In this document: positions 27,391-36,860 of the stretch, one piece after another
Position numbering within the stretch: position 1 is the stretch's first letter
Layout: each line of letters begins with the position of its first letter
Virus record (IMG/VR): IMGVR_UViG_3300044821_000131
Location: 124,001-188,000 of that record
Reading direction: 5' to 3' (one strand)
From: a virus
Length of the DNA: 64,000 nt
Made by a program: the position numbers and the translations under genes
Notes under the pieces: model-generated
Told to the model about the DNA's origin: nothing
Databases searched by the model: none
Seen by the model: the letters and a program-made list of their open reading frames with translations, nothing else

Positions 27391-28092
27391 ATGACCGCAA
27401 CTGACACAGACAGCGCCTACGCAGCCTACAGAGCCAACCCGGCGCCGGATACGTTACACGGTGTCGTCAAGACCTTGGCTCCGACGATCAATTATGCCTT
27501 GGCCTCGGTGAATGCTGTCGATGATCCTCTAGTGCGCAGCAAGGCTCAGATATACGCGGCTCAAGCTGTGGCGAAGTATGATCCGGTTTACGGCGCCAAT
27601 CTGGCTACGCACGTTGGACATCAGCTTCGGCAGTTGACACGTACGGCGCGACAGTCGCGAGCTCCGGTTAAGATTCCGGAACGCGTACAGTTGGATTCCT
27701 TCAAGTTAAGTGAAGCGAAGAAAAGTTTTATGGACGAGTTCGGGCACGAACCAGATATTCTGGAACTGGCGGACCACACCGGAATGCCGGTCAAACATAT
27801 TGAAAAACTCAACCGTTATCAGTTCAGTATTCCGTCGGAAGAAGGCTACGGAGCTGATATCGAACACGAAGGTCCAGACTTTGCTAAGGATGCACTCGAA
27901 TACATTCATCATGACTCTGATCACACCGACCGAAGGATTCTCGAGTTAAAGCTGGGGTATGGAGGTCACGCTCCGCTAAATCCGCAGGAGGTCGGGGCCA
28001 AGTTGAAGCTGACGCCATCACAGCTAAGTCGTCGGTCAATGCGTCTGGCCAAACGTATTCATGAGGTCCAGTCAGCGCTGGAGACACAATAA
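27391..28092 (+). CDS. sigma-70-like transcription factor
   Basis: 233 residues. Residues 47-99 read like sigma region 2 to 3.0: AAQAVAKYDPVYGANLATHV, then QLRQLTRTARQ and the VKIPERV that normally follows region 2. Residues 107-145 match region 3 (FMDEFGHEPDILELADHTG). Residues 176-226 match region 4: DRRILELKLGYGG, then the helix-turn-helix LNPQEVGAKLKLTPSQLSRR. No other family explains this order. It should redirect host RNA polymerase, most likely to late phage promoters, a role analogous to T4 gp55. It is embedded between the hub and wedge genes, starting ten bases after one gene and ending two before the next. Region 2 is shorter than in housekeeping factors. Confidence 0.75.
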   Translation: MTATDTDSAYAAYRANPAPDTLHGVVKTLAPTINYALASVNAVDDPLVRSKAQIYAAQAVAKYDPVYGANLATHVGHQLRQLTRTARQSRAPVKIPERVQLDSFKLSEAKKSFMDEFGHEPDILELADHTGMPVKHIEKLNRYQFSIPSEEGYGADIEHEGPDFAKDALEYIHHDSDHTDRRILELKLGYGGHAPLNPQEVGAKLKLTPSQLSRRSMRLAKRIHEVQSALETQ

Positions 28093-28093
28093 C

Positions 28094-28561
28094 ATGATTC
28101 AAACGGCTCAAGTCACGGGCGCCCGGGCGTTGCAGGCTTTGCACACGATCCGACAGTATGTGCAGTCACACGACACCAAGTACTGGACGGCGGAAGAGAT
28201 GGGTAGTCTCGATGCGTCGTCTTTGGGTTCGCTTCTGGATGATATTGATCACCGAGCGGCACAGGAGCTGTCGTCACAGCTGATGCTCGAATTGTCGGAT
28301 CTGTTTTGTCTGATTCGAGACCGGGCCTACGCGAACAGATCTCGACGCTGGTTGTACACCAAGGCGTACAAGACGAAGATTCTGTCGGCTTACGAACTAT
28401 GGGCAGCGTTCGTAAAGGAGAACCGGTCACAAGATCTAAAGAAGAATTTCTTGGATGTGGACCCGCTAGCTTTGGTGAATATCGACTTTGCTACAGCGTT
28501 GACCCTGCCCGAGAATTCAACCAAACTAACGGAAGCGTTGGCCAATTTGAACAAGTCCTGA
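28094..28561 (+). CDS. hypothetical helical baseplate-region protein
   Basis: 155 residues from ATG one base after the previous stop; the frame extends back into the sigma gene but without coding character. Strongly helical (SSQLMLELSDLFCLIRDRAY), a motif-poor sequence. Located between the sigma factor and the gp25-like gene. It may be a baseplate part or a partner of the sigma factor; neither is shown. Confidence 0.5.
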   Translation: MIQTAQVTGARALQALHTIRQYVQSHDTKYWTAEEMGSLDASSLGSLLDDIDHRAAQELSSQLMLELSDLFCLIRDRAYANRSRRWLYTKAYKTKILSAYELWAAFVKENRSQDLKKNFLDVDPLALVNIDFATALTLPENSTKLTEALANLNKS

Positions 28562-28562
28562 T

Positions 28563-28967
28563 ATGCGTGGTGTAAAAATAGATTTTACCGGTGCTGCCCC
28601 AGTGTTTGATTTTTCAAACACAGTGCAAGACTTCAACACCACCGTCCAAAACTCCATGGTCAACCTGGCCACACAGATTGGCAGCGATACCCTGTACCCG
28701 GATAAGGGTACCAATCTGTTAATGGATGCCGTACAAGGATTGATGATAAACCAGCAGTGGGCTAACAACTCTGCCAACTTCGCGGCCATCAAGACCATTG
28801 TGTTCAGTCAGAATAATGATCTACCGGGAGATCCGTTTAGTCTGCAGACACTTTCTCTGACGGCGGACGTGTTTAACATTTACAATCTTAATTTCTCGGT
28901 GACCGCCGTGTGCGTGGATGGAACAGTGGTTGGGGCCACGGCAAACATTCAAACACAAAGCTCATGA
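28563..28967 (+). CDS. putative gp25-like baseplate wedge protein
   Basis: 134 residues. The central pattern LATQIGSDTLYPDKGTNLLM recalls the gp25/W family (small proteins with a conserved turn after a Gly-x-x-x-x-x-Pro stretch and a beta-rich C-terminus). The C-terminal half has FNIYNLNFSVTAVCVDG. It overlaps the baseplate-J-like gene by four bases (ATGA), the usual partner order in contractile tails. It would be part of the wedge that triggers sheath contraction. Moderate certainty. Confidence 0.55.
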   Translation: MRGVKIDFTGAAPVFDFSNTVQDFNTTVQNSMVNLATQIGSDTLYPDKGTNLLMDAVQGLMINQQWANNSANFAAIKTIVFSQNNDLPGDPFSLQTLSLTADVFNIYNLNFSVTAVCVDGTVVGATANIQTQSS

Positions 28968-30952
28968 GCAATTTACTCAGCGACTATTTTCCGAATCTGG
29001 ACCAACTATCTTTGACCCAGATCCAAACGATTCGCCAACGCATTGTCGATACCTTGGCATCCGCGTGGCCCCAGTTGGACACCAGGCCTAACTCGGTCGT
29101 CGGCGACCTGCTCGTGACTCCGAAGGCAATAGTCGACGCACAGTCGGAAGCGGCAATGGCCATGTTGTTATCCGATCTGGATATGAGCAACGTGGCGAAA
29201 GGTATAGTCTATAACTCAGATTTCGTGACGGCATTCTTGGCCAATTTCGGTGTGACTCCTCTAAATTCGGTTCCGTCATCCGGGGTGATTGCCCTGACCT
29301 TCAGCACGAACAAAAATTATGTGCTGGATCCGAACGCGCAGATCACCCTCGGATCAAACGTGTTTCAGCTGGATCCAAGCGCTGGAAACCCGGTAGTGAT
29401 CTATAGCAACGATAGTTCGAATACTCAAAATGGAGCTAATCCTTGGGTGCTCACTCAAACTGATGTAAATCAGTATGTGGTATATCTGCCGGTGATTGGT
29501 CCTTCAGGGGCTTCGGTGGGTAACGGGGACGTGGCCACCTATACTTTGACGCAGCCTGAACTTATAAGCATCAGCGCCGCGGGCGATTTCGATTCAGGTT
29601 CGGTAGCGGAGACATTACCGCAAATGGCTGTCCGTGCACAACAGACATTTGCGGCAGCCAGTCTAAATAATCGTAGCGGGGCCATTACGTTTCTGAACCA
29701 GCGGTGGCCGCAGATGCTCGGCAGCGCAGTTACGCTCACTGGCGATCCGGAGATGCTGCGCGCGGGCGTCAATCCGTTGGGCATATCGGACGGGGCGATG
29801 GACGTGTTCGTCAAGTCGCAATCCCAATATGTGTCCGGATCATCGGTCATACAGTTGACCTATGACGCCACCAATGGCGGATGGGTAGGTTCTTTGAATC
29901 TGCCAGTTACTGCCGCGTTCTATTCACCGGCTCAAGGCATATTTCAGACCAGCAATTTTCAAAACTCGAAGAGCCTGAACGTGGTGTATTCCGAATCGAA
30001 GCATCCCAGCGTGGACAGTGTTAGCGTGGCCTTTTCCAAATACGAGAAGCTGGGAATCTTTATCGTTGACACCAGTCCTCAGAACTTTCAACCGTCATCG
30101 GTAAGTGCGATCAATGAAATCGCCGGCACCGGAGTCGAGTTACAGGTAATCGGAGAATATGCCAGTTATTACTTTAACGGAGGTACTTCGCGCTCAGTTA
30201 CACTTCGGCTGGAGTCACAGACGACTTTGAACGGTGCTCCGGCGATAAGCGCGAGTGTGATCGACAGTCTGACTGGAGATACTGGAACGGTATACTTCGT
30301 AGCTAACAGTTCGGTGAATCCAACCGGTGGAACGATTGTTACTGGAACCTACGACTACGATCGACTTCTGCGCGGGCTGCAACTGACGGCGGTATCTCCG
30401 GCGGAGACCTTCAATATTGGTGATTATTTGGGTTCGACTTTCGTTTTCAGTTATACCGGACGCAGCGCTAGTTTTAACGTGAACTATCTGTACGATCCGT
30501 CATTGATTCAAGTCGACAGTGTGCTACAAGATCCAGACAATCATCCGATCGGAGTTGATGTGATTGTGCGGTCTTTCATGCCGTGTTACATTTCGAAGAT
30601 GGTGGTCAATTATCGCATCGGTTATGGCAACACATTGGATGTAGCCACCGCGCAGGCAAACATATTTAACTATATCAATTCGATCGTGCCACCGAATCTT
30701 TATGAAGAGTCGGTTATAGGCCAGATTATGCTGTCGGCTGGAGCCTTGGGTCTGACCAGCGTTTCCATCAATGGCATATACTATCCAAGTCTGGCTAGTA
30801 ATTTCGTGGACAAGTCTGGGAACATAAGTGCTGTAGCGAAATTTCCGACGACCACGTTGCAGGTTCCTGCCAACGACTTGGGTGTAAGTGCAAACAATGT
30901 GACGTATATAATCAATCAAGCTACTATCCAGTTCAATGCCACCGTTGTTTAA
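28964..30952 (+). CDS. baseplate J-like / gp6-like wedge protein
   Basis: 662 residues from the ATG overlapping the previous stop. N-terminal helical part (LTQIQTIRQRIVDTLASAWP, then RPNSVVGDLLVTPKAIVDAQ) and the central region with a long beta domain followed by RAQQTFAAASLNNRSGAITF, matching the arrangement of baseplate J/gp6 proteins (helical start, beta middle, arm with AxxxL...R). The C-terminal part has IGYGNTLDVATAQANIFNYI, like the terminal wedge domain of the family. J-type proteins form the baseplate ring linking hub to fibres. Overlaps the next gene by 17 bases. Confidence 0.65.
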   Translation: MSNLLSDYFPNLDQLSLTQIQTIRQRIVDTLASAWPQLDTRPNSVVGDLLVTPKAIVDAQSEAAMAMLLSDLDMSNVAKGIVYNSDFVTAFLANFGVTPLNSVPSSGVIALTFSTNKNYVLDPNAQITLGSNVFQLDPSAGNPVVIYSNDSSNTQNGANPWVLTQTDVNQYVVYLPVIGPSGASVGNGDVATYTLTQPELISISAAGDFDSGSVAETLPQMAVRAQQTFAAASLNNRSGAITFLNQRWPQMLGSAVTLTGDPEMLRAGVNPLGISDGAMDVFVKSQSQYVSGSSVIQLTYDATNGGWVGSLNLPVTAAFYSPAQGIFQTSNFQNSKSLNVVYSESKHPSVDSVSVAFSKYEKLGIFIVDTSPQNFQPSSVSAINEIAGTGVELQVIGEYASYYFNGGTSRSVTLRLESQTTLNGAPAISASVIDSLTGDTGTVYFVANSSVNPTGGTIVTGTYDYDRLLRGLQLTAVSPAETFNIGDYLGSTFVFSYTGRSASFNVNYLYDPSLIQVDSVLQDPDNHPIGVDVIVRSFMPCYISKMVVNYRIGYGNTLDVATAQANIFNYINSIVPPNLYEESVIGQIMLSAGALGLTSVSINGIYYPSLASNFVDKSGNISAVAKFPTTTLQVPANDLGVSANNVTYIINQATIQFNATVV

Positions 30953-32663
30953 CATTGATGCCAACTTCTATGGAGAGTTGACGCCTTATCTTGGATCATT
31001 CTGGACGTCCAAGTTCGGACAGCCTGTCCAGGTCAACATCTTGTTGAATCTGGCGCAACTTACTAACCAGAACGGGGCTTTCAGATCTGCCGTGGCGAAT
31101 TTAAACGGAGATCTTGAAACCGCCAAACTGGAGAAGTTCGCAGTTATACCATTCGACCCCGACTCCGTGTCAAAGTCCGGGCAGCTGATCTACGATGACC
31201 CGGACTATGCCAAGTTCTACGAAGCAGGCCAGACCGACATCGAGGCTTACAATGACGACAGTGTACAGTATTTTGTACTGCCGGTTACCACGCATATACC
31301 GAAGGTGTTGCAGACTCCGCAGATTAAATTGTTTCTCGGAATTGATTTTTTTGCGGTAAAGGAAAGATGGTTGTTTTTCCGTCAGGATCCGCGTCTTTTA
31401 TTTCCGGAATCGCAGCTTACGGCTCCGTTGGCTGAGCGTGTGAAATTCAAGCCGATTAATACTTTCCTGCTGCGAGCTGACGTGCGCGAGAATAATCAGT
31501 ATCTCACCCAGTATTACCGGGGTAAACAAACACCTGGTGCTTTTAAATTGGCACTGGCCGCCGTAGCTGGTTTAAAGATCATTCATTACGATCAGAAGCT
31601 CTTGAGTGTGCGAGACTATCTCGGGACCAAAGTTTACACCTTCGAGCAAGAAACGATTCGCGTTGAATACGAGCACACGGAACTAATCGTTGGCCAGGTC
31701 TATTCTGCAGACCAGATCATCGGCGATGGTTTGCAGATCTATTACGATCAGGGCACCGGTGATGCCTGGTGGAAACAGATAGATTGGGGTGCGGGTATTT
31801 CGTTGGATCCGATCCTTAGATCGTTCTCGGGACTGCCATTACTAAATCAGGACACAATCGCTTACGGTGCAGGTAGCGACCTCGGATCAGTGAATGGTAG
31901 CAAGTTGCACGCTCGCATCAAATTGTCCGACGACTTCTACGGAGAAAAGGTATATTGGGATTGGGTCGCAGCACGTGAAACCAATAGTGGTTATTACGTC
32001 AACGGCCTCATTGGGTTGCCGGACGAACCATCAGCGTTTGTACCCCAACAATTTGGACGGAATTACCCGTCCCTGCCGTCACTTGCTGTTACCATTGAGG
32101 ATTGGCTTAACATCACGATCGTTCCGAGCACCGATCTGGACTACGGATTAATCACTGACACGATCACAGAATTCGATGATTACGGTCCACTGGTGGCAAC
32201 CGCTTTGCCCGGTACGAGCACCATACCTATATTCGAGAGCATATCGAACACTTTTGAATTGCTGTTGGCGCAATATGCAGAAGCCAATGCCCTGAATCAG
32301 CAACTGGGGTGGCCTATCGAAGCACCAGACTTACAATCGTTGCCTGATCGACGGATCGTGAACGCGTTGGACTTCTTTTTCCAAGCCGTGTTGCAGAAGA
32401 CCGGCATGGTGATCGTCGTGGATCGGAGTCAGATAAAGAATTTGGCCTTCTTTTACCGGTTCATGCAGCGGGAGATGCTGGCCGGGGTGGTGCCGGTTAT
32501 CCTGAGTCACGGTGACGATTTGGAGATTGAATCTATGGCCGTAGGCACTACAATGATCGTCGACGACCGCGCTGTAAACATAATGCCATCCACTCCGATT
32601 TCGCTGCTGGAGGCCGTGGATTTGACCGCGATTATGACCGATTCGGTTACACTAAATGTATGA
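30936..32663 (+). CDS. putative baseplate wedge / fibre-attachment protein
   Basis: 575 residues. No clear family; mixed alpha/beta with aromatic-rich segments (WLFFRQDPRLLFPESQL, DAWWKQIDWGAGISLDP). Follows the J-like gene directly, where a wedge partner such as gp7-like or I-like proteins is found. The C-terminus has a helical domain (NALDFFFQAVLQKTGMVIVV). Overlaps the next gene by four bases (ATGA). The wedge role is inferred from order. Confidence 0.5.
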   Translation: MPPLFNIDANFYGELTPYLGSFWTSKFGQPVQVNILLNLAQLTNQNGAFRSAVANLNGDLETAKLEKFAVIPFDPDSVSKSGQLIYDDPDYAKFYEAGQTDIEAYNDDSVQYFVLPVTTHIPKVLQTPQIKLFLGIDFFAVKERWLFFRQDPRLLFPESQLTAPLAERVKFKPINTFLLRADVRENNQYLTQYYRGKQTPGAFKLALAAVAGLKIIHYDQKLLSVRDYLGTKVYTFEQETIRVEYEHTELIVGQVYSADQIIGDGLQIYYDQGTGDAWWKQIDWGAGISLDPILRSFSGLPLLNQDTIAYGAGSDLGSVNGSKLHARIKLSDDFYGEKVYWDWVAARETNSGYYVNGLIGLPDEPSAFVPQQFGRNYPSLPSLAVTIEDWLNITIVPSTDLDYGLITDTITEFDDYGPLVATALPGTSTIPIFESISNTFELLLAQYAEANALNQQLGWPIEAPDLQSLPDRRIVNALDFFFQAVLQKTGMVIVVDRSQIKNLAFFYRFMQREMLAGVVPVILSHGDDLEIESMAVGTTMIVDDRAVNIMPSTPISLLEAVDLTAIMTDSVTLNV

Positions 32664-33244
32664 ACAACAACTTTAAGTTTTGGAACGAAGTTCGTATCCG
32701 CGGGCACAACCGTGACGGAACGCCGCGGGAGCAAATCGTTCATAACACGTTAACCTACGCGGCCGCAGATATAATGATCGCGGCGCTGTTGAGGTCTGGA
32801 CCGTCACAAGTGTCGTATCTGTATGCCCAACATGGTGGCTCAACGAACACGGCGCCGATCACACTGCCGAATCCGATGCAGACGGCTACAATAACCAGCT
32901 TTACCCGAACCATAGGGGGTTACGACAACGGAGGGCTATGGATACCCATTCTGGCAGCGCCGGCTGTCGATACGACCGATGCACTTCTGTACGCTGGAAA
33001 CTTGGCCACCTATTTCTTCCGCATCCCAGGCACATTGGCGTCCAATCAGTTTACAGGCAACTTCGTGGCCGGTACTAGCCTGATCTATTCGCTGGGCTTG
33101 GCCGTAGCGAAGAATGCCAATGACCGTTCAACGGACGTAGTCATTTCCGCGCTCGGCAACGGCGCGTTCACACCTTTCGTTATCTCGCCCACGGGTCAGG
33201 AAGCGATCGACTATCCGCTGCAGATCACGATTCCATCTTCTTAA
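32660..33244 (+). CDS. hypothetical tail / fibre-region protein
   Basis: 194 residues, beta-rich, with polar surface composition (RIRGHNRDGTPREQIVHNTL, TFTRTIGGYDNGG style turns). Start overlaps the preceding stop by four bases. Unrecognised; place between wedge and fibre genes suggests a baseplate-to-fibre adaptor or a short tail fibre. Confidence 0.5.
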   Translation: MNNNFKFWNEVRIRGHNRDGTPREQIVHNTLTYAAADIMIAALLRSGPSQVSYLYAQHGGSTNTAPITLPNPMQTATITSFTRTIGGYDNGGLWIPILAAPAVDTTDALLYAGNLATYFFRIPGTLASNQFTGNFVAGTSLIYSLGLAVAKNANDRSTDVVISALGNGAFTPFVISPTGQEAIDYPLQITIPSS

Positions 33245-33246
33245 AT

Positions 33247-36200
33247 ATGATACAAGATCTTAGCAAAATAAGACATGTACAGCCGAACGATCCAGTCGAT
33301 GCTGGTGTAACGTCTCAGCCAACCCGGGCGATTGAGTTGCGGCTTCAAGAGTTGGAAGCGCTTGTTTATGGCACAGGCGCGGCCAATCTCAATAATCAGT
33401 TGATCCTGTACAACATGCCGATCAATACCCAATCGCCGAATCAGGTGGGCTTGTACAACACCGTGTTCTACAATCCGAACACGAATCAATATGAGCTGGC
33501 GATTGCCGACGTGACCTTGGTTGCCGGTACATTCACGAATAACCCTTCAGCATTGGCCGTTGGTGTGGTCATTGCCATTAATGGAGGCATGGCTAACATT
33601 TTGATCGGTGGCGCCAATTCTTGGGGTGTGGGCGGGGCCAGAACCGACATGCTGAACGCGCTGATCGTGGAAGGTGCCTCCGGGTATACGCCCGGGGTGG
33701 TGTATTATTTGAGTGCTACGGTCCCTGGCAAGGTGACTCAGTATCCTCCGTCGCTGAAGATTCAAGTACTGGTGGATTCCAATAACAATTTCATCGTCGC
33801 GCCTATCTACGCCACGCCTGACGCGATTCAAAACATTTATTCATTGCCGGTAGGTATGCGACCGGTCGGTTCTGTGCGTACGATCCCGCCGGATCAAGAT
33901 CAATCTATCGTCGTAGGATTCGATGCGCTGGAGCAGTACGACTCAGTGAACAATTTATGGCGCCTGTCTTCCGAAGGAACTGTGGCCGCAATCTCGAACT
34001 TTGGCTATATGGTGGCCGATGCTCGTGTGACCACTGAACCCGCGAATCCAATCTATGTTCGCATCCAAGTGGACGGATCTGGACATCTCAATATCTTCAG
34101 TGCCAACAAATTAGCTGACCTGTATGATGGAGGACCAAACGTATTCAATCAGTTCAAAGGTGTATCGGCGCTGTTGGCTCTATCGTCAGGAAATCAAGGC
34201 ACGGTTCGTTATTATACAGTGGTAGACAATACCAATGTCACACTCGGAACCTTGGCTTTCAAGTTCACCTCGGCCGACATCAGTCTGGTCCGGCACGTGA
34301 TCTTTAAATTTCCGGATCATTTTCAAGGCTGGAAGATGGTCAATGCTCCGATTCCTCCTACCGCCGCCGCCGTCATAAACTCTTCCGGCGTGATCACGAA
34401 CATAAACGTAACCGAAGGAAGTGTCGGATACACCACGCCGCCTACGGTGGTTATTGTTGATGGTTCTGGTCCTGGGTTTGGCGCTACGGCGACCGCGGTG
34501 CTCAACGAGTTTGGAATGATTACCTCGATCACCGTCAACAACGGTGGTTCTGGTTATATCGCGCCGGTTGTGTCTTTCGATTCAAGACTGACAAACGTTC
34601 AGGTGTTAAATGGTGGCAGCGGAGCTACTGCGACGGCCACCGTGATTGGTGGCAGCATAACCAGTGTTACTGTGACCAATGGGGGATCCGGCTACTATGC
34701 CAATCCAACTGTAAGCATTGTCGATCCGTTGGGTGTTGGATTGGGAGCGCAACTCGCTACTGAAGTTTTGAACGGGGCGGTTATCAGTGTCGCGGTCATC
34801 AATGGCGGCTCCGGTTACAATACGTCGCCGCTACCGATCTTGAAGTTGAACAACCCATTCAACAGCAACTACGATCCCGGTATAAACTATGCGGCACCGC
34901 TGTTGAAGTTGGTGGGACAGACGCCGACCACGAATCCCGTACTGGCGCCAAGTTTTTCAGCGGCTGGCATCGTGCGGGTCGATGTGTTGAGCTCGGGAAT
35001 CGGTTATAGTCCGCTCACAACGATTACGATTACTCCGAATTTGAATGGCGCCGTCGTGCATCCAGTCGTGGATTCGGATGGACGAATCATTCGGGTGGAT
35101 GTCCTAAATGCTGGATCGAACTTTTCTGCCACACCCACATTGACGATTGTCAATTATTCCGGGTTCAATGGTAACGGTGCGAGCCTGCAGGCAGTCTTGG
35201 GGTCTTCGTTGCAGAGCGTGGTAATTTCAAACGCTGGCAAAGGTTTGACTGATCCCGCTGCCGTGTTGCTCGGCACTCCGGTACGCGCTATCGAAATCGA
35301 GGCCAGCGGCAGTGGCTACGTGTCGGCGCCGGCCGTTACAATAGATCCGCCGGACACCGCTGGCATTCCTGTGGCAAGTGGTGGCGTTCAGGCGACGGCT
35401 GTGGCGCTCATGGGTGGAACCATTGCCCGGGTGGAGATCACCAATGCCGGCACCGGCTATTCTCAAACGTCACCGCCGGCTATAACTCTGACCGGCACTG
35501 GTGGTACTGGTGCCGCGTTATCATTGTCGGTTGGTGCAGATGGCACTATCTGGGCAGTCGAGGTCTTGAATCCTGGTTCAGGCTACACGGCATTGTCAGC
35601 TACCATCGCGGCACCGATAAGCGGCACGACGGCCACGGTTAACATCTATTTGGAAGGTGCTGGATCAGTTATTGGGTTCACCATCACGAATCCAGGAAAT
35701 GGATACGTTGGGTTGCCCAACGTGGTCATCGCAGCATCGCCGACCCTCGATAATGCTCTGGCGTCGTCCAAGCTGGTTGGTGGTACGGCACAGTTTCAGG
35801 TAACGATGAGTGGCGCGGGTGGAACACGAATTCCGCAGACGTTGACTTTGTCACAGGGTAACAATTTGCAGATATGGGATTACAACGATGATTTTCCGGA
35901 TATCGTTCGTCCTCTCAATGCCTGTTGGTACTACAACATGAACGCAGATCCAAATCTGAAAGCGCTCTACCCGGCCGTACCGATCGACAAAGTTTCGTTC
36001 TTGCTGAATGGCGTGGAACAGAACGTGACTACGTTTAATGAATCTACCCAACTGTTGAGTAATCCGGACGCTGACTTTGCGGTGAGCCGTCGCACATTAT
36101 TGTGGACCACATTCGACACCGACGGATGCCCTTGGGATGCGTCTGTCCAACAGTATGCGAATGACACCGGTGCCTTGGGTCGTGACTGTCAAATACCATT

Positions 36201-36858
36201 GACCGGCCCGGTTGGTCTGAACATTATTTTCTGGAATCTGTGGGACCAGATGTTCAAGTACGAGCCGCAGAGGAATCAGGCTTGGATCGATTTGAACAAA
36301 GCCAGTCGCTTCTATCAGACTGGGCGTGTCGAGAGCTTGGCGGCCCTGTCACCTCTGGTCCTGATCGATACGGTGACTGGTAATTTATCCTCCAACGACG
36401 GTACGCCGATGACAGGACAGTTACTGATCACACTCGATTCGGCGGCGAACTTAACAGGCAAACCAAGCGTTCAAATTAATCTAACGAATCCCGGGGAGAT
36501 TCAACCGATCTACACAAACAATACCGGTCGGCTGGTAGCGATCAGTTCGATTGTCTTGGTCATTGTTTTTCAGAACAATTCTGCGGGTTCTGGAGTTCCG
36601 GATGCTTCGTATTGTGCGAACATCACGATCGGCACCCAAGCCGGCAATTATCGGGACATTGTGGGATCATCGACGGCTGACGTTTATCCTACGCGGCTAT
36701 TTGCCGTGAACCAGGTCAAGGAGGTATTTCCTGACCCAGATCAGCCGGCGCCGTTGATTCAGCCGCATCAGTCGGTATATATTCAGGTTGTTCAGCCTGC
36801 TGGATCTCCGATTACGACGCAACTGGCCGTGGCAAGAATCAAAGGTGCGGTACTTTGA
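33247..36858 (+). CDS. large tail protein with GSGY repeats
   Basis: 1203 residues. N-terminal region (1-370) has a short coiled stretch (RAIELRLQELEALVYG) and globular beta domains. Residues about 375-860 are repeats each closing in a Gly-Ser-Gly-Tyr-type turn (NNGGSGYIAP, TNGGSGYYANP, INGGSGYNTSP, EASGSGYVSAP, NPGSGYTAL), with Val/Thr strands between; the same family as in the sheath insert. The C-terminal domain (from about 865) has WYYNMNADPNLKALYPAVPI, paralleled in the next gene. Likely a long baseplate-attached appendage or fibre. The repeats probably form a stacked beta array, perhaps binding surface glycans (inference). Confidence 0.6.
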   Translation: MIQDLSKIRHVQPNDPVDAGVTSQPTRAIELRLQELEALVYGTGAANLNNQLILYNMPINTQSPNQVGLYNTVFYNPNTNQYELAIADVTLVAGTFTNNPSALAVGVVIAINGGMANILIGGANSWGVGGARTDMLNALIVEGASGYTPGVVYYLSATVPGKVTQYPPSLKIQVLVDSNNNFIVAPIYATPDAIQNIYSLPVGMRPVGSVRTIPPDQDQSIVVGFDALEQYDSVNNLWRLSSEGTVAAISNFGYMVADARVTTEPANPIYVRIQVDGSGHLNIFSANKLADLYDGGPNVFNQFKGVSALLALSSGNQGTVRYYTVVDNTNVTLGTLAFKFTSADISLVRHVIFKFPDHFQGWKMVNAPIPPTAAAVINSSGVITNINVTEGSVGYTTPPTVVIVDGSGPGFGATATAVLNEFGMITSITVNNGGSGYIAPVVSFDSRLTNVQVLNGGSGATATATVIGGSITSVTVTNGGSGYYANPTVSIVDPLGVGLGAQLATEVLNGAVISVAVINGGSGYNTSPLPILKLNNPFNSNYDPGINYAAPLLKLVGQTPTTNPVLAPSFSAAGIVRVDVLSSGIGYSPLTTITITPNLNGAVVHPVVDSDGRIIRVDVLNAGSNFSATPTLTIVNYSGFNGNGASLQAVLGSSLQSVVISNAGKGLTDPAAVLLGTPVRAIEIEASGSGYVSAPAVTIDPPDTAGIPVASGGVQATAVALMGGTIARVEITNAGTGYSQTSPPAITLTGTGGTGAALSLSVGADGTIWAVEVLNPGSGYTALSATIAAPISGTTATVNIYLEGAGSVIGFTITNPGNGYVGLPNVVIAASPTLDNALASSKLVGGTAQFQVTMSGAGGTRIPQTLTLSQGNNLQIWDYNDDFPDIVRPLNACWYYNMNADPNLKALYPAVPIDKVSFLLNGVEQNVTTFNESTQLLSNPDADFAVSRRTLLWTTFDTDGCPWDASVQQYANDTGALGRDCQIPLTGPVGLNIIFWNLWDQMFKYEPQRNQAWIDLNKASRFYQTGRVESLAALSPLVLIDTVTGNLSSNDGTPMTGQLLITLDSAANLTGKPSVQINLTNPGEIQPIYTNNTGRLVAISSIVLVIVFQNNSAGSGVPDASYCANITIGTQAGNYRDIVGSSTADVYPTRLFAVNQVKEVFPDPDQPAPLIQPHQSVYIQVVQPAGSPITTQLAVARIKGAVL

Positions 36859-36860
36859 CC

